A stretch of DNA of 64,000 bases from Paenibacillus oryzisoli (lineage in GTDB: Bacteria; Bacillota; Bacilli; Paenibacillales; NBRC-103111): contig NZ_LYPB01000049.1 in the NCBI RefSeq assembly GCF_001653565.1, positions 62,001 through 126,000 of the forward strand. The letters run 5' to 3'. Below the pieces are notes generated by a model. That model was not told the origin of the DNA and ran no database searches. It saw nothing but the letters and a program-made list of their open reading frames with translations. The position numbers and the translations under genes were made by a program. Of the stretch, positions 18,669 through 28,898 are shown in pieces. Positions within the stretch are counted from its first letter, which is position 1. The number at the start of each line of letters is the position of its first letter.

Positions 18669-19493
18669 TCAACCTTTAACCCCTGACATCGCAACACCTT
18701 GAACAAAGTATTTTTGGGCAAAAATAAACAGAATGATCGTAGGCAGCACAGCTACAGCAGCTCCGGCCATTTGCAGCGCATAGTCAGCGCCCGCTTCAGT
18801 CTGGAAGTAGGATAAGCCTACCGTTAGCAACTGCTTCTTCATGTCCGTTATGAATACAAAAGGCGAAGCGAAATCGTTCCACGTCCACAAAAAGGTAAAC
18901 AATACCATTGTGACAAGCGCCGGTTTAGCCAGTGGTAAAATAATCCGATAATATACTTTATAATGCGAACAACCATCGACAATGGCCGCTTCGGATATTT
19001 CTTTGGGAATACTAATGAAGAATTGTCTAAGCAAGAACAGGAAGAAGACATCAAATGCCGCCGGTAAAATAATCGCCCAATGTGTATTATTCAAATGAAG
19101 GTACTTATACAACAAGAACCTCGCTACAATGGTCGTATCGGATGGAATCATCATCTTGGCGATCAAGATCATGAAAATGACATTTTTAAAGCGAAATTCA
19201 AGCCTTGCGAAGGCATAAGCCGCCATGGTTACGAGCAGCCCCCTTAACAGAAGAACGCCCAGTACGACTTTAATGGAGTTCAAATACCAGATGAAATAGG
19301 TTTTGTGCTTGAAGATGGTTTCGAAATTGCCCATAAACGGATCGCTGATCAGAAGAGAGGCCGGATGCTGTGTCATCTCAAGCGGTGTTTTCAGTGAAAA
19401 GGAAATCATAAACAGAAACGGGATGATCATCACAATGCCGATGAGAAGCATCACGCAGGTAAGCACTAATTTCGGTTTTAATAATGCACCCAT
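18669..19493 (-). CDS. Carbohydrate ABC transporter permease (MalG type)
   Basis: This is a 274-residue inner membrane permease with about six membrane segments and the EAA loop ISEAAIVDGCSHYKVYYRIILPLAKPA of CUT1 sugar importers. The ATG at 19493 lies nine bases after GGAGGGGG; the first gene of the pair ends 15 bases inside it in another frame, so translation is coupled. No ATPase gene is present here. CUT1 systems of this type commonly share a general MsmK-like ATPase encoded elsewhere. Confidence 0.92.
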   Translation of the reverse strand: MGALLKPKLVLTCVMLLIGIVMIIPFLFMISFSLKTPLEMTQHPASLLISDPFMGNFETIFKHKTYFIWYLNSIKVVLGVLLLRGLLVTMAAYAFARLEFRFKNVIFMILIAKMMIPSDTTIVARFLLYKYLHLNNTHWAIILPAAFDVFFLFLLRQFFISIPKEISEAAIVDGCSHYKVYYRIILPLAKPALVTMVLFTFLWTWNDFASPFVFITDMKKQLLTVGLSYFQTEAGADYALQMAGAAVAVLPTIILFIFAQKYFVQGVAMSGVKG

Positions 19494-20362
19494 TTTTTTT
19501 GCCCCCTCCATTGAATGATTGTAATAACAAGAATGATGGCGAACAAAAGAATCGCTTGAGCGGAGGCAAAGCTGTATTTGTTGTAAGCAAAGGCTTCTTC
19601 GTAAATATTCAATGAAATAACGCGCGACGAAGTACCTGGACCGCCATTGGTCAAGTTACGGAAAATCGCATAGTTTTGAAAAGATCCGATAATATTGGTA
19701 ATCACCAGGAAGAAGGTCGTTGGTGAAATCAGAGGCAGTGTCACGCTCATAAACTTCTTAAATCGTCCTGCCCCGTCAAGTTCCGCTGATTCGTACAAAT
19801 CTTTGGGCACTCCTTGCAGCGCCGCTAAGTACACGATGGTTGGGAAAGCGACTGAATGCCAAACTTCAACGCCAGCAATCGTTGGCAGCGAGGTGTGAAT
19901 GCCTCCCAACCACAATGGGGGATGTTCCACGCCTACAGCTACGAGCAGTTTGTTCACAACGCCATCATAGGGATTAAGCAAAATAGAAAACACAATCGCG
20001 ATCGCCACTACGTTCGTTACATATGGCAGCATAATCAACGTCCGTGCTAATGTTCTTAAGTGAAAGGTCGCATTAAACAACATAGAGAGCAGCAACGCTG
20101 CAATAATCACACCCGGTACATAACAAATCATGAACAGGAAGCTTCTCCCAAATGAACTTATAGCAATGGGATCCTTCAAGACAGCGATATAGTTCGAAAG
20201 CCCGGCAAAGTGCAAGTCCGATAAGCTTTTAAAGCTGTTGTAATCTAATACGCTGATGACGAAAGCGTAAAGCGTAGGCAGTAAATAAAAAAGTGCAAAT
20301 CCCGCCACGAAAGGCGTAACAAACCAGAAAGCAACTTTTTCTTCATTCGTAATCCGCAGCAT
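19478..20362 (-). CDS. Carbohydrate ABC transporter permease (MalF type)
   Basis: The 294-residue permease has six hydrophobic segments and a loop LYESAELDGAGRFKKFMSVTLPLISP that would dock on the ATPase. The ATG at 20362 is preceded by AGGAGAATGGAGC. It lies 64 bases after the binding-protein gene with a stem-loop between them, and overlaps the next permease. Confidence 0.92.
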   Translation of the reverse strand: MLRITNEEKVAFWFVTPFVAGFALFYLLPTLYAFVISVLDYNSFKSLSDLHFAGLSNYIAVLKDPIAISSFGRSFLFMICYVPGVIIAALLLSMLFNATFHLRTLARTLIMLPYVTNVVAIAIVFSILLNPYDGVVNKLLVAVGVEHPPLWLGGIHTSLPTIAGVEVWHSVAFPTIVYLAALQGVPKDLYESAELDGAGRFKKFMSVTLPLISPTTFFLVITNIIGSFQNYAIFRNLTNGGPGTSSRVISLNIYEEAFAYNKYSFASAQAILLFAIILVITIIQWRGQKKWVHY

Positions 20363-20385
20363 GCTCCATTCTCCTCTTGTTAGGA

Positions 20386-20412
20386 AGGAGGACACCACTA
20401 GGATGTCCTCCT
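20386..20412 (-). other. Stem-loop between binding-protein and permease genes
   Basis: A perfect 9-bp stem (AGGAGGACA / TGTCCTCCT) with a 9-base loop and no T-tract. It may stabilise the 3' end of the binding-protein message and so raise its level over the permeases. Confidence 0.6.
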
Positions 20413-20426
20413 CCAACACATCTCAT

Positions 20427-21803
20427 TTATTGTTTGCTAGCCGCTTGAATCGCTTGGTCTTCTCTTTGTTTAATGGATTTAACGGCATCGTCCACTGATT
20501 TCTGTCCAGCAAAGTACAATTCGGATTCCTGCATAATAATATTGCTATACTCACTCATCGCACTACCTAGCAATTTCTCTTGCGTGAAGCCAAGTCCGTT
20601 ATCCAGCAAGGCTTTGCGAAGGTCATCAGCAGTTACACTGCCTTGTGATTTATCAGCAATATTTTTCAGTACCGCATTCATTTCATCCTTGCTCAAATTT
20701 TTCTGTGCAGGGAATTCGCCTCTTTCTTTATAGCTATTCTCAGCAAAGAACGATAGGAAATCGAATGATTCTTTCGGATGCGCAGATTTTTTATTAATCG
20801 CAAGCGCAGAGGTAACCCCGATATTGTTATTGCCTTTGCCATCATCAGGTGTAGGAGGTTGAACAACGCCCCATTTCCAGTCACGCGGATATTTCTCGAA
20901 ATTGTTCAATGAACCCAAGTACCATGTTCCGATAAAATGCATGGCATACTTGCCTTCTAAGAATCCAAGATTAGATAACTTTTTCGTCTTAAACTCAATC
21001 CACGACGGCTGAATTTTGTGAACTGCACTCAGATCGTTGTACCATTTAAGGGCATCTTTAAATGCAGGATCATCATAGTTGGAAGTGCCATCTGCTTTGT
21101 AACCTGACACATTTTTTTGTCTGGATTGCAAGTACAAGTAGTTATCAAAGGTAAGCATGTAGGAACCGTAGACACCTTTTTCCGGCTTTGTTAATTTCTT
21201 CGCTGTTTCAATGTACTGGCTCCATGTCCAGTTTCCTGTAGGGTAAGGAACACCTGCTTCATCAAATAGCTTTTTATTATAAAAGACAGCCCACATCGAT
21301 AAATTCATCGGCAAATAGTACACTTCATCTTTGTATTTCGTGAGTGAGTCCCCATATATTTTGTCAATATCGTAATTAGCCTGTTTCGCTAAATCTTTCA
21401 TCGGATACAAGAAATCTCTGGATGCATACTTGTTCTGATCGATTGGATTCGAAAGGCCAATAATATCCGTCTTGTCGCCAGAGAGCATCGCAATGTCGAT
21501 TTTCTTCATGGCTTCATCCAATGTACCTGGTAAAATGTTAAGTTCAAGCTTGTTCCCTGTTTTGGTCTCCCATTGCTTCTTTAATTTATCGTTAGGGGTA
21601 CCATCTTCCCACTCCTTCTGACCTGCTGAAGTAATGAACATGGACAATGTTACAGGATCAGCCTTTTTCGGCGCAGCACTTGCAGAAGCAGCCGCTCCTG
21701 TTTCTTTCTTCGTCGTGGTAGCGCTACCACATCCGCTCAAAAGACTTAACCCAACAATTGACGACAAACTAATTAATGCCCAATTTCTCTTGAACCCCTG
21801 CAT
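20427..21803 (-). CDS. Extracellular sugar-binding lipoprotein (CUT1 family)
   Basis: The 458-residue product has a lipoprotein signal ending LSLLSGCG, a Ala/Lys linker, and the fold of bacterial extracellular solute-binding proteins family 1 (AVFYNKKLFDEAGVPYP, TWSQYIETAKKLT, GKYAMHFIGTWYLG). It would deliver an oligosaccharide to the two permeases that follow. The ATG is eight bases after GGAGG. It is divergent from the two-component system at 22009, which probably controls it. Confidence 0.92.
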   Translation of the reverse strand: MQGFKRNWALISLSSIVGLSLLSGCGSATTTKKETGAAASASAAPKKADPVTLSMFITSAGQKEWEDGTPNDKLKKQWETKTGNKLELNILPGTLDEAMKKIDIAMLSGDKTDIIGLSNPIDQNKYASRDFLYPMKDLAKQANYDIDKIYGDSLTKYKDEVYYLPMNLSMWAVFYNKKLFDEAGVPYPTGNWTWSQYIETAKKLTKPEKGVYGSYMLTFDNYLYLQSRQKNVSGYKADGTSNYDDPAFKDALKWYNDLSAVHKIQPSWIEFKTKKLSNLGFLEGKYAMHFIGTWYLGSLNNFEKYPRDWKWGVVQPPTPDDGKGNNNIGVTSALAINKKSAHPKESFDFLSFFAENSYKERGEFPAQKNLSKDEMNAVLKNIADKSQGSVTADDLRKALLDNGLGFTQEKLLGSAMSEYSNIIMQESELYFAGQKSVDDAVKSIKQREDQAIQAASKQ

Positions 21804-22008
21804 AAAAGCGCCTCCATTTTTCGTAATTCCGAATGTATTGTGTAGCTACGAGTTTCATTGTAGAGTGACTGGCGTCAAAAAAATAGGGGATGGTTTTTGG
21901 ATTAGGTTTGATCTTTTTGACTCTTGTCGATTCTGATCGGAAGTTCTCTATAAGTTGCTTTACATGAAAAGAATGCATGATTATTATAGAGTCAAAGGAG
22001 TGAGTCCG

Positions 22009-23643
22009 ATGAACGATACTTATAAAATGATGATTGTTGACGATGAATTCGAGATTCGGGAAGGTTTAAACTCCTTTTATTGGGAACGCTTTCAATTTCA
22101 GGTGGTTGGCCTAGCCGCCAACGGCAAGCAAGCGCTCGACCTGATGCAGCGCAGCGATGTGGATATCGTCCTCACGGACATCAAGATGCCCATTATGGAT
22201 GGTATCGAACTCAGTAGGGCCATTTCCGTGCACTATCCTCATGTCAAAATTGTTATTTTATCCGGATATAAAGAATTTTCGTACGCCCGTGACGCGCTGC
22301 AAGCAGGTGTATCCGAATATTTGTTGAAGCCCGTGGACTTGAAGCACCTCGGTGAAAGTATGATGAAGTTAAAGCATTTATTGGATACTGAACGACAATC
22401 ATCGCAAAAGCTTCAATCCTACGAAAACCAGTTGGCGAACAGCCTTCCTGCCGCCAGAGATCACTTTTTCCAGTCACTACTAGAAGACCTCTTACCTGAG
22501 TATCATGAGGCCAAAGAGAAAATGAGCTTATTAGAGATTGAAATGAACGCGACCTATTATTGTTGCGCAGCTGTGAAGATTCAATGGCGTGATCAACCTG
22601 ACGGTAGTCTAACAGATGCGAATAAATTAGCGAAGGCTACAACGATAATTGAACGTCATCTTGAAGCAAGTCAATGTCATAGCTATACGCTTAAGAGAAA
22701 AGCAGGTGAACTGGCGATCTTCTTGAATCTGAACGCGACAACGGTTTCACCACGCAAATCACTTTCCTTGCTTTTTGATCACATCATTGTTGCGATTGAA
22801 GGGGAACTAGGTGGCCGATCCATCATAGGTTTAGGTGAAGTTTATCAGAGTTTACTCTCTTTCCCTGATTCCTACAAGCAAGCAAGAAGTATTATGGAAC
22901 GCCATATTTTCCGGGAACGCAGCGGATTGTTTCAATGGGATCCTGCCGACAGTCTTCACATGGAACGCAAAGAATATCCCTATTCGGTTGAAACAAAGCT
23001 TCTTGATGCAGTGCTTGAGGGGAATAGCGGTAACAGCACAATGTATTTCCAACATTTCTGGGACAGTTGTGGCCTAGACTCCGAACACGCGGAGCTCCCC
23101 CTCGTCTTGAGATACTTGACGCCACTCTTCACAATGCTAGAACGAAGATTGGATCTGCACGGCGCTTCCTTTGAAACAATGGCCAATCTCCACATGCCTT
23201 TCACCGAGTATGTTGAGCAATTCCAGACATTATCTCAGTTAAAAATCGCGCTGGATCGCTTAATTTCAGACATTACGCTGCATATTAGAAAATTAAATGA
23301 CGTCGTACAAACGACTTCACATTCCGCAGTCCAGCAAGTAAAAAAATATATCGAAGAGCATAGCAGCGAAAAAATCACGTTGAATCAAATGGCAGATCTC
23401 GTTTACCTCAATCCCAGCTATTTCAGCATTCAATTCAAAAAAGAAACCGGCATTAATTTTATCGATTATTTGAAGTATTGCCGAATGGAAAAAGCGAAAG
23501 AATTGCTGCGCCGCATCGATCTCAAAGTCTATGAAATTGGAGAATTAGTCGGCTATCAAGACCGTAAGTACTTCGCTACGACGTTCAAAAGTTACACCAA
23601 ACTAACGCCGCTTGAATACCGTCAATCCTTCATCACATACTGA
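22009..23643 (+). CDS. YesN-type response regulator with AraC DNA-binding domain
   Basis: The protein (544 residues) has a receiver domain (DDEFEIREG acidic pair, phospho-Asp in VLTDIKMPIMDG, Lys in LLKPVDL), a poorly conserved middle (about 130-430) and a C-terminal AraC pair of helix-turn-helices (ITLNQMADLVYLNPSYFSIQFKK, KVYEIGELVGYQDRKYFATTFK). The ATG at 22009 follows AAAGGAGTG; in-frame codons back to 21955 lack a site. Regulators of this type switch on the neighbouring sugar importer when phosphorylated. The gene is followed 13 bases later by its kinase. Confidence 0.93.
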   Translation: MNDTYKMMIVDDEFEIREGLNSFYWERFQFQVVGLAANGKQALDLMQRSDVDIVLTDIKMPIMDGIELSRAISVHYPHVKIVILSGYKEFSYARDALQAGVSEYLLKPVDLKHLGESMMKLKHLLDTERQSSQKLQSYENQLANSLPAARDHFFQSLLEDLLPEYHEAKEKMSLLEIEMNATYYCCAAVKIQWRDQPDGSLTDANKLAKATTIIERHLEASQCHSYTLKRKAGELAIFLNLNATTVSPRKSLSLLFDHIIVAIEGELGGRSIIGLGEVYQSLLSFPDSYKQARSIMERHIFRERSGLFQWDPADSLHMERKEYPYSVETKLLDAVLEGNSGNSTMYFQHFWDSCGLDSEHAELPLVLRYLTPLFTMLERRLDLHGASFETMANLHMPFTEYVEQFQTLSQLKIALDRLISDITLHIRKLNDVVQTTSHSAVQQVKKYIEEHSSEKITLNQMADLVYLNPSYFSIQFKKETGINFIDYLKYCRMEKAKELLRRIDLKVYEIGELVGYQDRKYFATTFKSYTKLTPLEYRQSFITY

Positions 23644-23656
23644 AAGCGGTGTCTAT

Positions 23657-26545
23657 ATGGAACGGTTGAAACTGCTTCTCAAAAGCTTTCTCTACCAACA
23701 TTCGATTCGTAAAAAGCTGATGTTCTGTTCAATTCTGCTCACATTGATGCTTGCAACAACCTTTTATTGGTTATCTGAAGCTTTCGTGAGTCGGCTTATC
23801 GTGCAAGAAAAAGCGGAATACCAAGTGAATGAATTTAAGCAAACAGCCAATTACTTCAAATCACTCTTTGCAGACTTAGATGCGAATACGAATAAGTTGG
23901 TAAACACCACTTCGGTACAAACAGCCGTCAATGACCCGTTCCAGCAAAACGATTTCATCCAAATTGGACAACGGGTTCAGCGATTGACGAGCGAAATTAA
24001 TGATACGTTACTGTATCATGATTATATCGACAAAATCATGATTTTGGGTAAAAACAACCTGGTCTATCTGTATGAATATGATAATGGCGGCAAATACGCG
24101 GGAACTGATTTTACCTTTTCCCATTGGCTGAATGAAAGTGCAGCCTATCTCTATAAACAGCAAGAAGGTGTTCCATTCTATTACAATCCTTCGGACCAAC
24201 CTCTCTTCAAGGCCAAGGACGAACAGACGTTAGCGCTCATGCTCCATCAAAAAATAGCGTATTACCGTCCCATCCTTTTGGAAAATGAAACGATCGGTAC
24301 GATGGTCGTGACGTTTAATATTCCTGAGTTTGCGAAGGAAGTATTCTATAGCTCTGATGTGGATGAGACACTTCAATTGCTGACCAATCAACACTTGCCT
24401 ATTTGGAGCAACAAGCCTTTCCCCTTGGATAAGGAACAGGACACTTCCTCCTTGCAATCGGATGATACTTCTTACAACATCATTCAAAAAAACGGAAGTA
24501 AAGTGCTCGTTACTCACTTTCAGCTGTCCTCCTATCCATTTGAACTCATGAGTGAATTCCCAATTGCATCAATCTTAACAAGTAGAGACGGAACGCATTC
24601 CTTCCTATTTTTTTTCGGTCTGGGCTCCCTTTTATTTGTCCTGGTTTTGTCGTTCTGGTTTGCCGGGACATTATCCAAGCCGTTATTTGAATTAACACAA
24701 GGGTTGTCCGCTGGATTTGCTGCAATGAACGAACGCGAGCCGGTTGAACCACGCATCGTTTTCCCTAATTATCGTGTGCGTTCGAAGCTAATTGCTTATT
24801 TTGTCCTAACAACCTTTGTACCCAACTTGCTGTTTGTCCTGTTACTGACTTACGTACATTATGACAACTATCAGAATAAGGTCATTCAACTTACAGAAAG
24901 TACGATCCAACAAGTTAAACGGAATATCAATTACAGCTTGAAGAACTACGACAGATTAACGCAACAGTTAATTTATCATCCTGAAATCCAGCAAACGATG
25001 CGCAAATCAGAAACGACTACTTTACTGCCAGCGGATAACATGATGCTTGAGCTTCAATTTGGTAACATGAAACAACGGAAAAGAGAGTTTCTCTCGATGG
25101 AGCTCTACAATCAAACCCGTGAACGAATCTATACAGGGATGTACGCGGGTACCGTTCCCATATCGAAGACCGATCCACGTGTCTTTGAGAAGCTGGATCA
25201 TAGCTCAGGAGAGCTGCTGCTCATCGGTACCTATCGCAATCTGTATATGACACCGGTACTTACATTTGCTAGGAAAATTAGCAGTTCCAGCGAGTCCACT
25301 CTCGGCTCACAGCTTGGTTACTTAATTGTCAATGTTGAACAAGACATGCTGAACAATATCTTTCGAACGATTCGCATCGGAGATTCTGGTTATTTCTTTC
25401 TGATGGATGCGAACGGCACGATTCTATCCCACGACAATGACGAGCTTACCTCGCATGTGCTTACTAAGGAAGACTCCCTCGCAACTGAGATGATGCAACA
25501 GACGAGCGGTTCCTATTTTAAACATGCAAGCAATAAAAAGTATATGGTCTTCTACGATACTGCCTCCTACTTTGGCGTCAAAATGGTCGGTATTGTCCCT
25601 TCAGACGAATTGAAGAAGAAAGTGCTTACCCTAGTATGGTACAGTGCAGCTTTCTTCGTTGTATTCGGCATTCTGATTATGCTGATCGCAACATTGATCT
25701 CCAGTTTAATTAGCAAACCGCTGCGAAAGCTGCAAGACTTGATGCATGAAGTGAATGAGGGCAACTTTGAAGCACGAATGAATCACAAAGGACGAGACGA
25801 AATTGCCAGTCTAGCCCGCCATTTTAACAATATGATCAAGCGTTTGAACGAGTTAATTACCGAAAATTATCAATCGAAACTGCGTGAGAAAGAGCTCCTG
25901 TTCCTGGAGAAAGAAGCCCAGCTTCATGCCTTGCAGCAGCAAATTAATCCACACTTTCTGTACAACACACTGGAGTCCATCAAATGGATGGCTTTCAGAC
26001 AAGGCGCCAACGAAATCGTTGAAATGACAACTGCATTGGGGCAATTTTTCCGAGGCAGCATTAGTAAAAAAAGCGGTCTAGTTCGGATGTCAGAAGAGCT
26101 TGACCACCTGGACCAGTACTTACGGATTCAAAAAATAAGAGCAAGAAATCGTTTCATTGTCATTTGGGATGTCTCAACGGAATTGCAACATTTCCTGACG
26201 GTTAAATTGATCTTGCAGCCCATCGTAGAAAATGCGATCATCCACGGCCTAGACACAATGGAGGCTGACGGTTTACTGATGATTAAGGGCTATATCGATG
26301 GTACCCATATGCATATTGAGATCCTCGATAATGGCACAGGGATGACGGAGGAACAGTTACAGCGTTTGCGATTGATTGAAGAGGAATCACGAGAAACCAA
26401 TCAATCTGGTATCGGATTAATCAATGTGTTTCAGCGATTGCATTTATATTTCAGTGATCGTTTTGCTTGGGATATCGATAGCAAACTAGGAGAAGGAACA
26501 CTTGTACGCCTCCATTTGCCCTTACTTTCTGAGGATGAAGGGTGA
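23657..26545 (+). CDS. YesM-type sensor histidine kinase with two tandem sensor units
   Basis: At 962 residues this is about 350 longer than a normal YesM-type kinase. Membrane segments lie near 20-40, 314-336, 378-398 and 655-680. The first pair encloses one outer sensor (about 41-313) and is followed by a HAMP-like stub; the second pair encloses another Cache-like sensor (about 399-654, with GYFFLMDANGTILSH). Then come HAMP, the His_kinase core (QQQINPHFLYNTLES, phospho-His) and HATPase (PIVENAIIHGL, DNGTGM, GIGLINV). The ATG at 23657 is preferred; a TTG at 23612 overlaps the regulator gene. It looks like fusion of the front end of one kinase to a complete second kinase. Confidence 0.9.
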   Translation: MERLKLLLKSFLYQHSIRKKLMFCSILLTLMLATTFYWLSEAFVSRLIVQEKAEYQVNEFKQTANYFKSLFADLDANTNKLVNTTSVQTAVNDPFQQNDFIQIGQRVQRLTSEINDTLLYHDYIDKIMILGKNNLVYLYEYDNGGKYAGTDFTFSHWLNESAAYLYKQQEGVPFYYNPSDQPLFKAKDEQTLALMLHQKIAYYRPILLENETIGTMVVTFNIPEFAKEVFYSSDVDETLQLLTNQHLPIWSNKPFPLDKEQDTSSLQSDDTSYNIIQKNGSKVLVTHFQLSSYPFELMSEFPIASILTSRDGTHSFLFFFGLGSLLFVLVLSFWFAGTLSKPLFELTQGLSAGFAAMNEREPVEPRIVFPNYRVRSKLIAYFVLTTFVPNLLFVLLLTYVHYDNYQNKVIQLTESTIQQVKRNINYSLKNYDRLTQQLIYHPEIQQTMRKSETTTLLPADNMMLELQFGNMKQRKREFLSMELYNQTRERIYTGMYAGTVPISKTDPRVFEKLDHSSGELLLIGTYRNLYMTPVLTFARKISSSSESTLGSQLGYLIVNVEQDMLNNIFRTIRIGDSGYFFLMDANGTILSHDNDELTSHVLTKEDSLATEMMQQTSGSYFKHASNKKYMVFYDTASYFGVKMVGIVPSDELKKKVLTLVWYSAAFFVVFGILIMLIATLISSLISKPLRKLQDLMHEVNEGNFEARMNHKGRDEIASLARHFNNMIKRLNELITENYQSKLREKELLFLEKEAQLHALQQQINPHFLYNTLESIKWMAFRQGANEIVEMTTALGQFFRGSISKKSGLVRMSEELDHLDQYLRIQKIRARNRFIVIWDVSTELQHFLTVKLILQPIVENAIIHGLDTMEADGLLMIKGYIDGTHMHIEILDNGTGMTEEQLQRLRLIEEESRETNQSGIGLINVFQRLHLYFSDRFAWDIDSKLGEGTLVRLHLPLLSEDEG

Positions 26546-26576
26546 TGGGTAATGGGTAACATCCTTGCACCAACAT

Positions 26577-26613
26577 GAAAACAGCCGCCCCACTATATAC
26601 GTGGGACGGCTGT
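26577..26613. terminator. Terminator between sensor kinase and rhamnose operon
   Basis: The stem ACAGCCG-CCCCAC / GTGGG-ACGGCTGT has a 6-7-base loop and, on the minus strand, ends in TTTT. It lies between convergent genes and would end the rhaR transcript. Confidence 0.8.
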
Positions 26614-26627
26614 ACGTGTATGCGCGG

Positions 26628-27389
26628 CTAATCCAATTGACGGACTTGCACGCCTTTGTCGCGAATGCGATCTAGCGATTCCTTGCTCGTGAGTCGATCT
26701 GTTATGACATGTTGAATCTCCGACCAACCCGCAACTTGTGTTAGAGCCTGCGTGCCGAACTTACTATGGTCTGCGAGCAAATAGGTTTCATCAGCAATAC
26801 TAATCATTTTGCGCTTAATCAACGCTTGAAGTTCATTCGATTCGGAGATGCCGCGCTGTACGTGAACCCCTTTGCAGGAGAGAAACAGTTTGTGCGCATG
26901 ATACATATCCAAGGATCGCTCGGATAATGGACCTACGAAGGATAGGGACTTCGGAGAAAGCAAGCCGCCTGTGGAGATGACTTGAATCCGCTCTTTGCCG
27001 CTTACCTCCAAGGCAACTTTCATCGAATTGGTGATGATCGTAATCGCCATGTCGGGAATCATTTTGGCCATATACCAAGCTGTGGTACTCGCATCGAGAA
27101 TGATGCGGTCCCCTTCCACAATATGTGAAATAGCTTCCTTGGCAATGCTATTCTTAAAATCCGCGTGGGCCGTCTCCCGCTCCATGAAAGGAACTTCGGT
27201 CTGGGCTTCCTTCACGCTCACAGCGCCGCCGTGGCTGCGCATGAGCTTGCCATCGGCTTCTAACCGATCCAAGTCACGTCGAATGGTTTCTTCCGTTACT
27301 TGGCACAGTTCACTCAACTCAGTTACGCGAATGCTTCCTCTTTCATTAACCAATTGAACGATTCTCTGCCATCTTTCTGCTACCAGCAT
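26628..27389 (-). CDS. rhaR: DeoR-family regulator of rhamnose genes
   Basis: The 253-residue protein has the DeoR N-terminal helix-turn-helix (VTELSELCQVTEETIRRDLDRLE, then GKLMRSHGGAV) and a C-terminal DeoR sensor domain of the ribose-isomerase-like type. It is the last gene of the rhamnose operon, ten bases after rhaB. In B. subtilis a DeoR-type RhaR encoded inside the rhamnose operon represses it and responds to rhamnulose 1-phosphate. The same role is inferred here from position and family. Confidence 0.85.
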   Translation of the reverse strand: MLVAERWQRIVQLVNERGSIRVTELSELCQVTEETIRRDLDRLEADGKLMRSHGGAVSVKEAQTEVPFMERETAHADFKNSIAKEAISHIVEGDRIILDASTTAWYMAKMIPDMAITIITNSMKVALEVSGKERIQVISTGGLLSPKSLSFVGPLSERSLDMYHAHKLFLSCKGVHVQRGISESNELQALIKRKMISIADETYLLADHSKFGTQALTQVAGWSEIQHVITDRLTSKESLDRIRDKGVQVRQLD

Positions 27390-27398
27390 CGTTACCCC

Positions 27399-28898
27399 TC
27401 ATTTCACCGTCGATCGGGAGGCCACTTTAAGAAACGCTGCATACGCCGCCTGCCAACCCGCCTCATCCTGAGGATGATACGTCTTGACTGGGAACGAACT
27501 CCGAATCAGCTTTCTGGCTTCGCGCAAATTCGCGATCACCCCTAATGATATCCATTGTACTACAAGGTTACCTAGGGCACTACCCTCTACTGGTCCAGCC
27601 CATACTTCACGCTGAATAGCACTCGCTGTAAACTGGCACAACAGCTCATTCTGGATGCCGCCACCTACGATGTGAAGTCCACGGTATGTTTTGCCTGAGA
27701 GCTGCTCCGTACGCTCAAGAATAAAGCGATATTTCAGCGCTAGGCTTTCCATGATACACCGTATAATTTCACCATCCGTTTGAGGAACAGCCTGATTGGT
27801 GTCACGACAATATTGCTGGATTTGCTTTGGCATATGAGCAGGATTTAAGAACATATCATCATCGGGGTCAATGAAGAATTGGAATGGCTTCACAGCTTCT
27901 GCCTGCTTCACGAGTTCCGCAAAGCCGACTGATTTCCCTTCCTTATCCCATGCACGTTTGCATTCATTGATGAGCCATAAACCCATAATGTTCTTTAATA
28001 ACCGATTCGTTCCGAACACGCCGCCTTCATTCGTGAAATTCCAGGCCAACGCTTGTTCCGTAAGTATGGGCTTCTCTGTTTCTGTTCCTAACAAAGACCA
28101 CGTCCCGCAACTTAGGAAAGCGAAGTCATCATGGAGCGCAGGAACCGCTACAACTGCTGATGCGGTATCATGCTCGCCAACAGCGATAACAGGAATGGAA
28201 GGAACATCCAATTCCTCGCACAGGGCTGGGCTTAGTGAACCGACACGCGATCCCGAAGCGACAGGCGGCAAGAAAATTTGTGCCGGAAGATGCAATTGCT
28301 CGATGAGCGATGCGTCCCATGTGAAACTTGTGGCATTAAACAACTGCGTTGTTGTCGCATTCGTGAATTCGCTATGCTTTTCACCCGTCAGGAAATAGCG
28401 AAGCAGGTCTGGAATCATGAGAAATGTTGCTGCGCGGTCTAGTAACTCCGGATTGTTCTTTTGAATCGCATACAGTTGGAAGATGGAATTGAATTGCAAG
28501 AACTGCAATCCTGTAAGGGCATACAGTTTTTCACGGCCGACAATATCCATGACTTCGCTCATGATCCCATCTGTGTGATGATCCCGGTAATGATACGGAT
28601 TTCCTAATAGCTCCCCATTTGCAGCTAATAGACCGAAATCCACTGCCCATGAATCAATTGCCAAGCTCTCAATATGGGAGTAGCCCAAATGCTTTGTTTG
28701 TAAAATACCTTGCTTCAGCTCATGAAGCAGCCGCAAAATGTCCCAATGCAGGTGGTTGCCCACCTGCACGGGATCATTGGAGAAGCGGTGAATTTCCTCG
28801 ATCGTGATCTGGCCCGCTTCAGAATCAAGGCGTCCGACGATCGCTCTGCCGCTGCTTGCTCCCAAATCAAAGGCTAGAACTGTCGATGGATTACTCAC
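27399..28898 (-). CDS. rhaB: Rhamnulokinase
   Basis: This is a 499-residue FGGY-family sugar kinase: N-terminal phosphate loop LAFDLGASSGRAIVGRLD, substrate Asp in DSWAVDFGL, and the second-domain adenosine motif HIVGGGIQNELLCQFTA. It phosphorylates L-rhamnulose. The GTG start overlaps the rhaA stop (GTGA, four bases), so translation is coupled. Confidence 0.94.
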   Translation of the reverse strand: MSNPSTVLAFDLGASSGRAIVGRLDSEAGQITIEEIHRFSNDPVQVGNHLHWDILRLLHELKQGILQTKHLGYSHIESLAIDSWAVDFGLLAANGELLGNPYHYRDHHTDGIMSEVMDIVGREKLYALTGLQFLQFNSIFQLYAIQKNNPELLDRAATFLMIPDLLRYFLTGEKHSEFTNATTTQLFNATSFTWDASLIEQLHLPAQIFLPPVASGSRVGSLSPALCEELDVPSIPVIAVGEHDTASAVVAVPALHDDFAFLSCGTWSLLGTETEKPILTEQALAWNFTNEGGVFGTNRLLKNIMGLWLINECKRAWDKEGKSVGFAELVKQAEAVKPFQFFIDPDDDMFLNPAHMPKQIQQYCRDTNQAVPQTDGEIIRCIMESLALKYRFILERTEQLSGKTYRGLHIVGGGIQNELLCQFTASAIQREVWAGPVEGSALGNLVVQWISLGVIANLREARKLIRSSFPVKTYHPQDEAGWQAAYAAFLKVASRSTVK

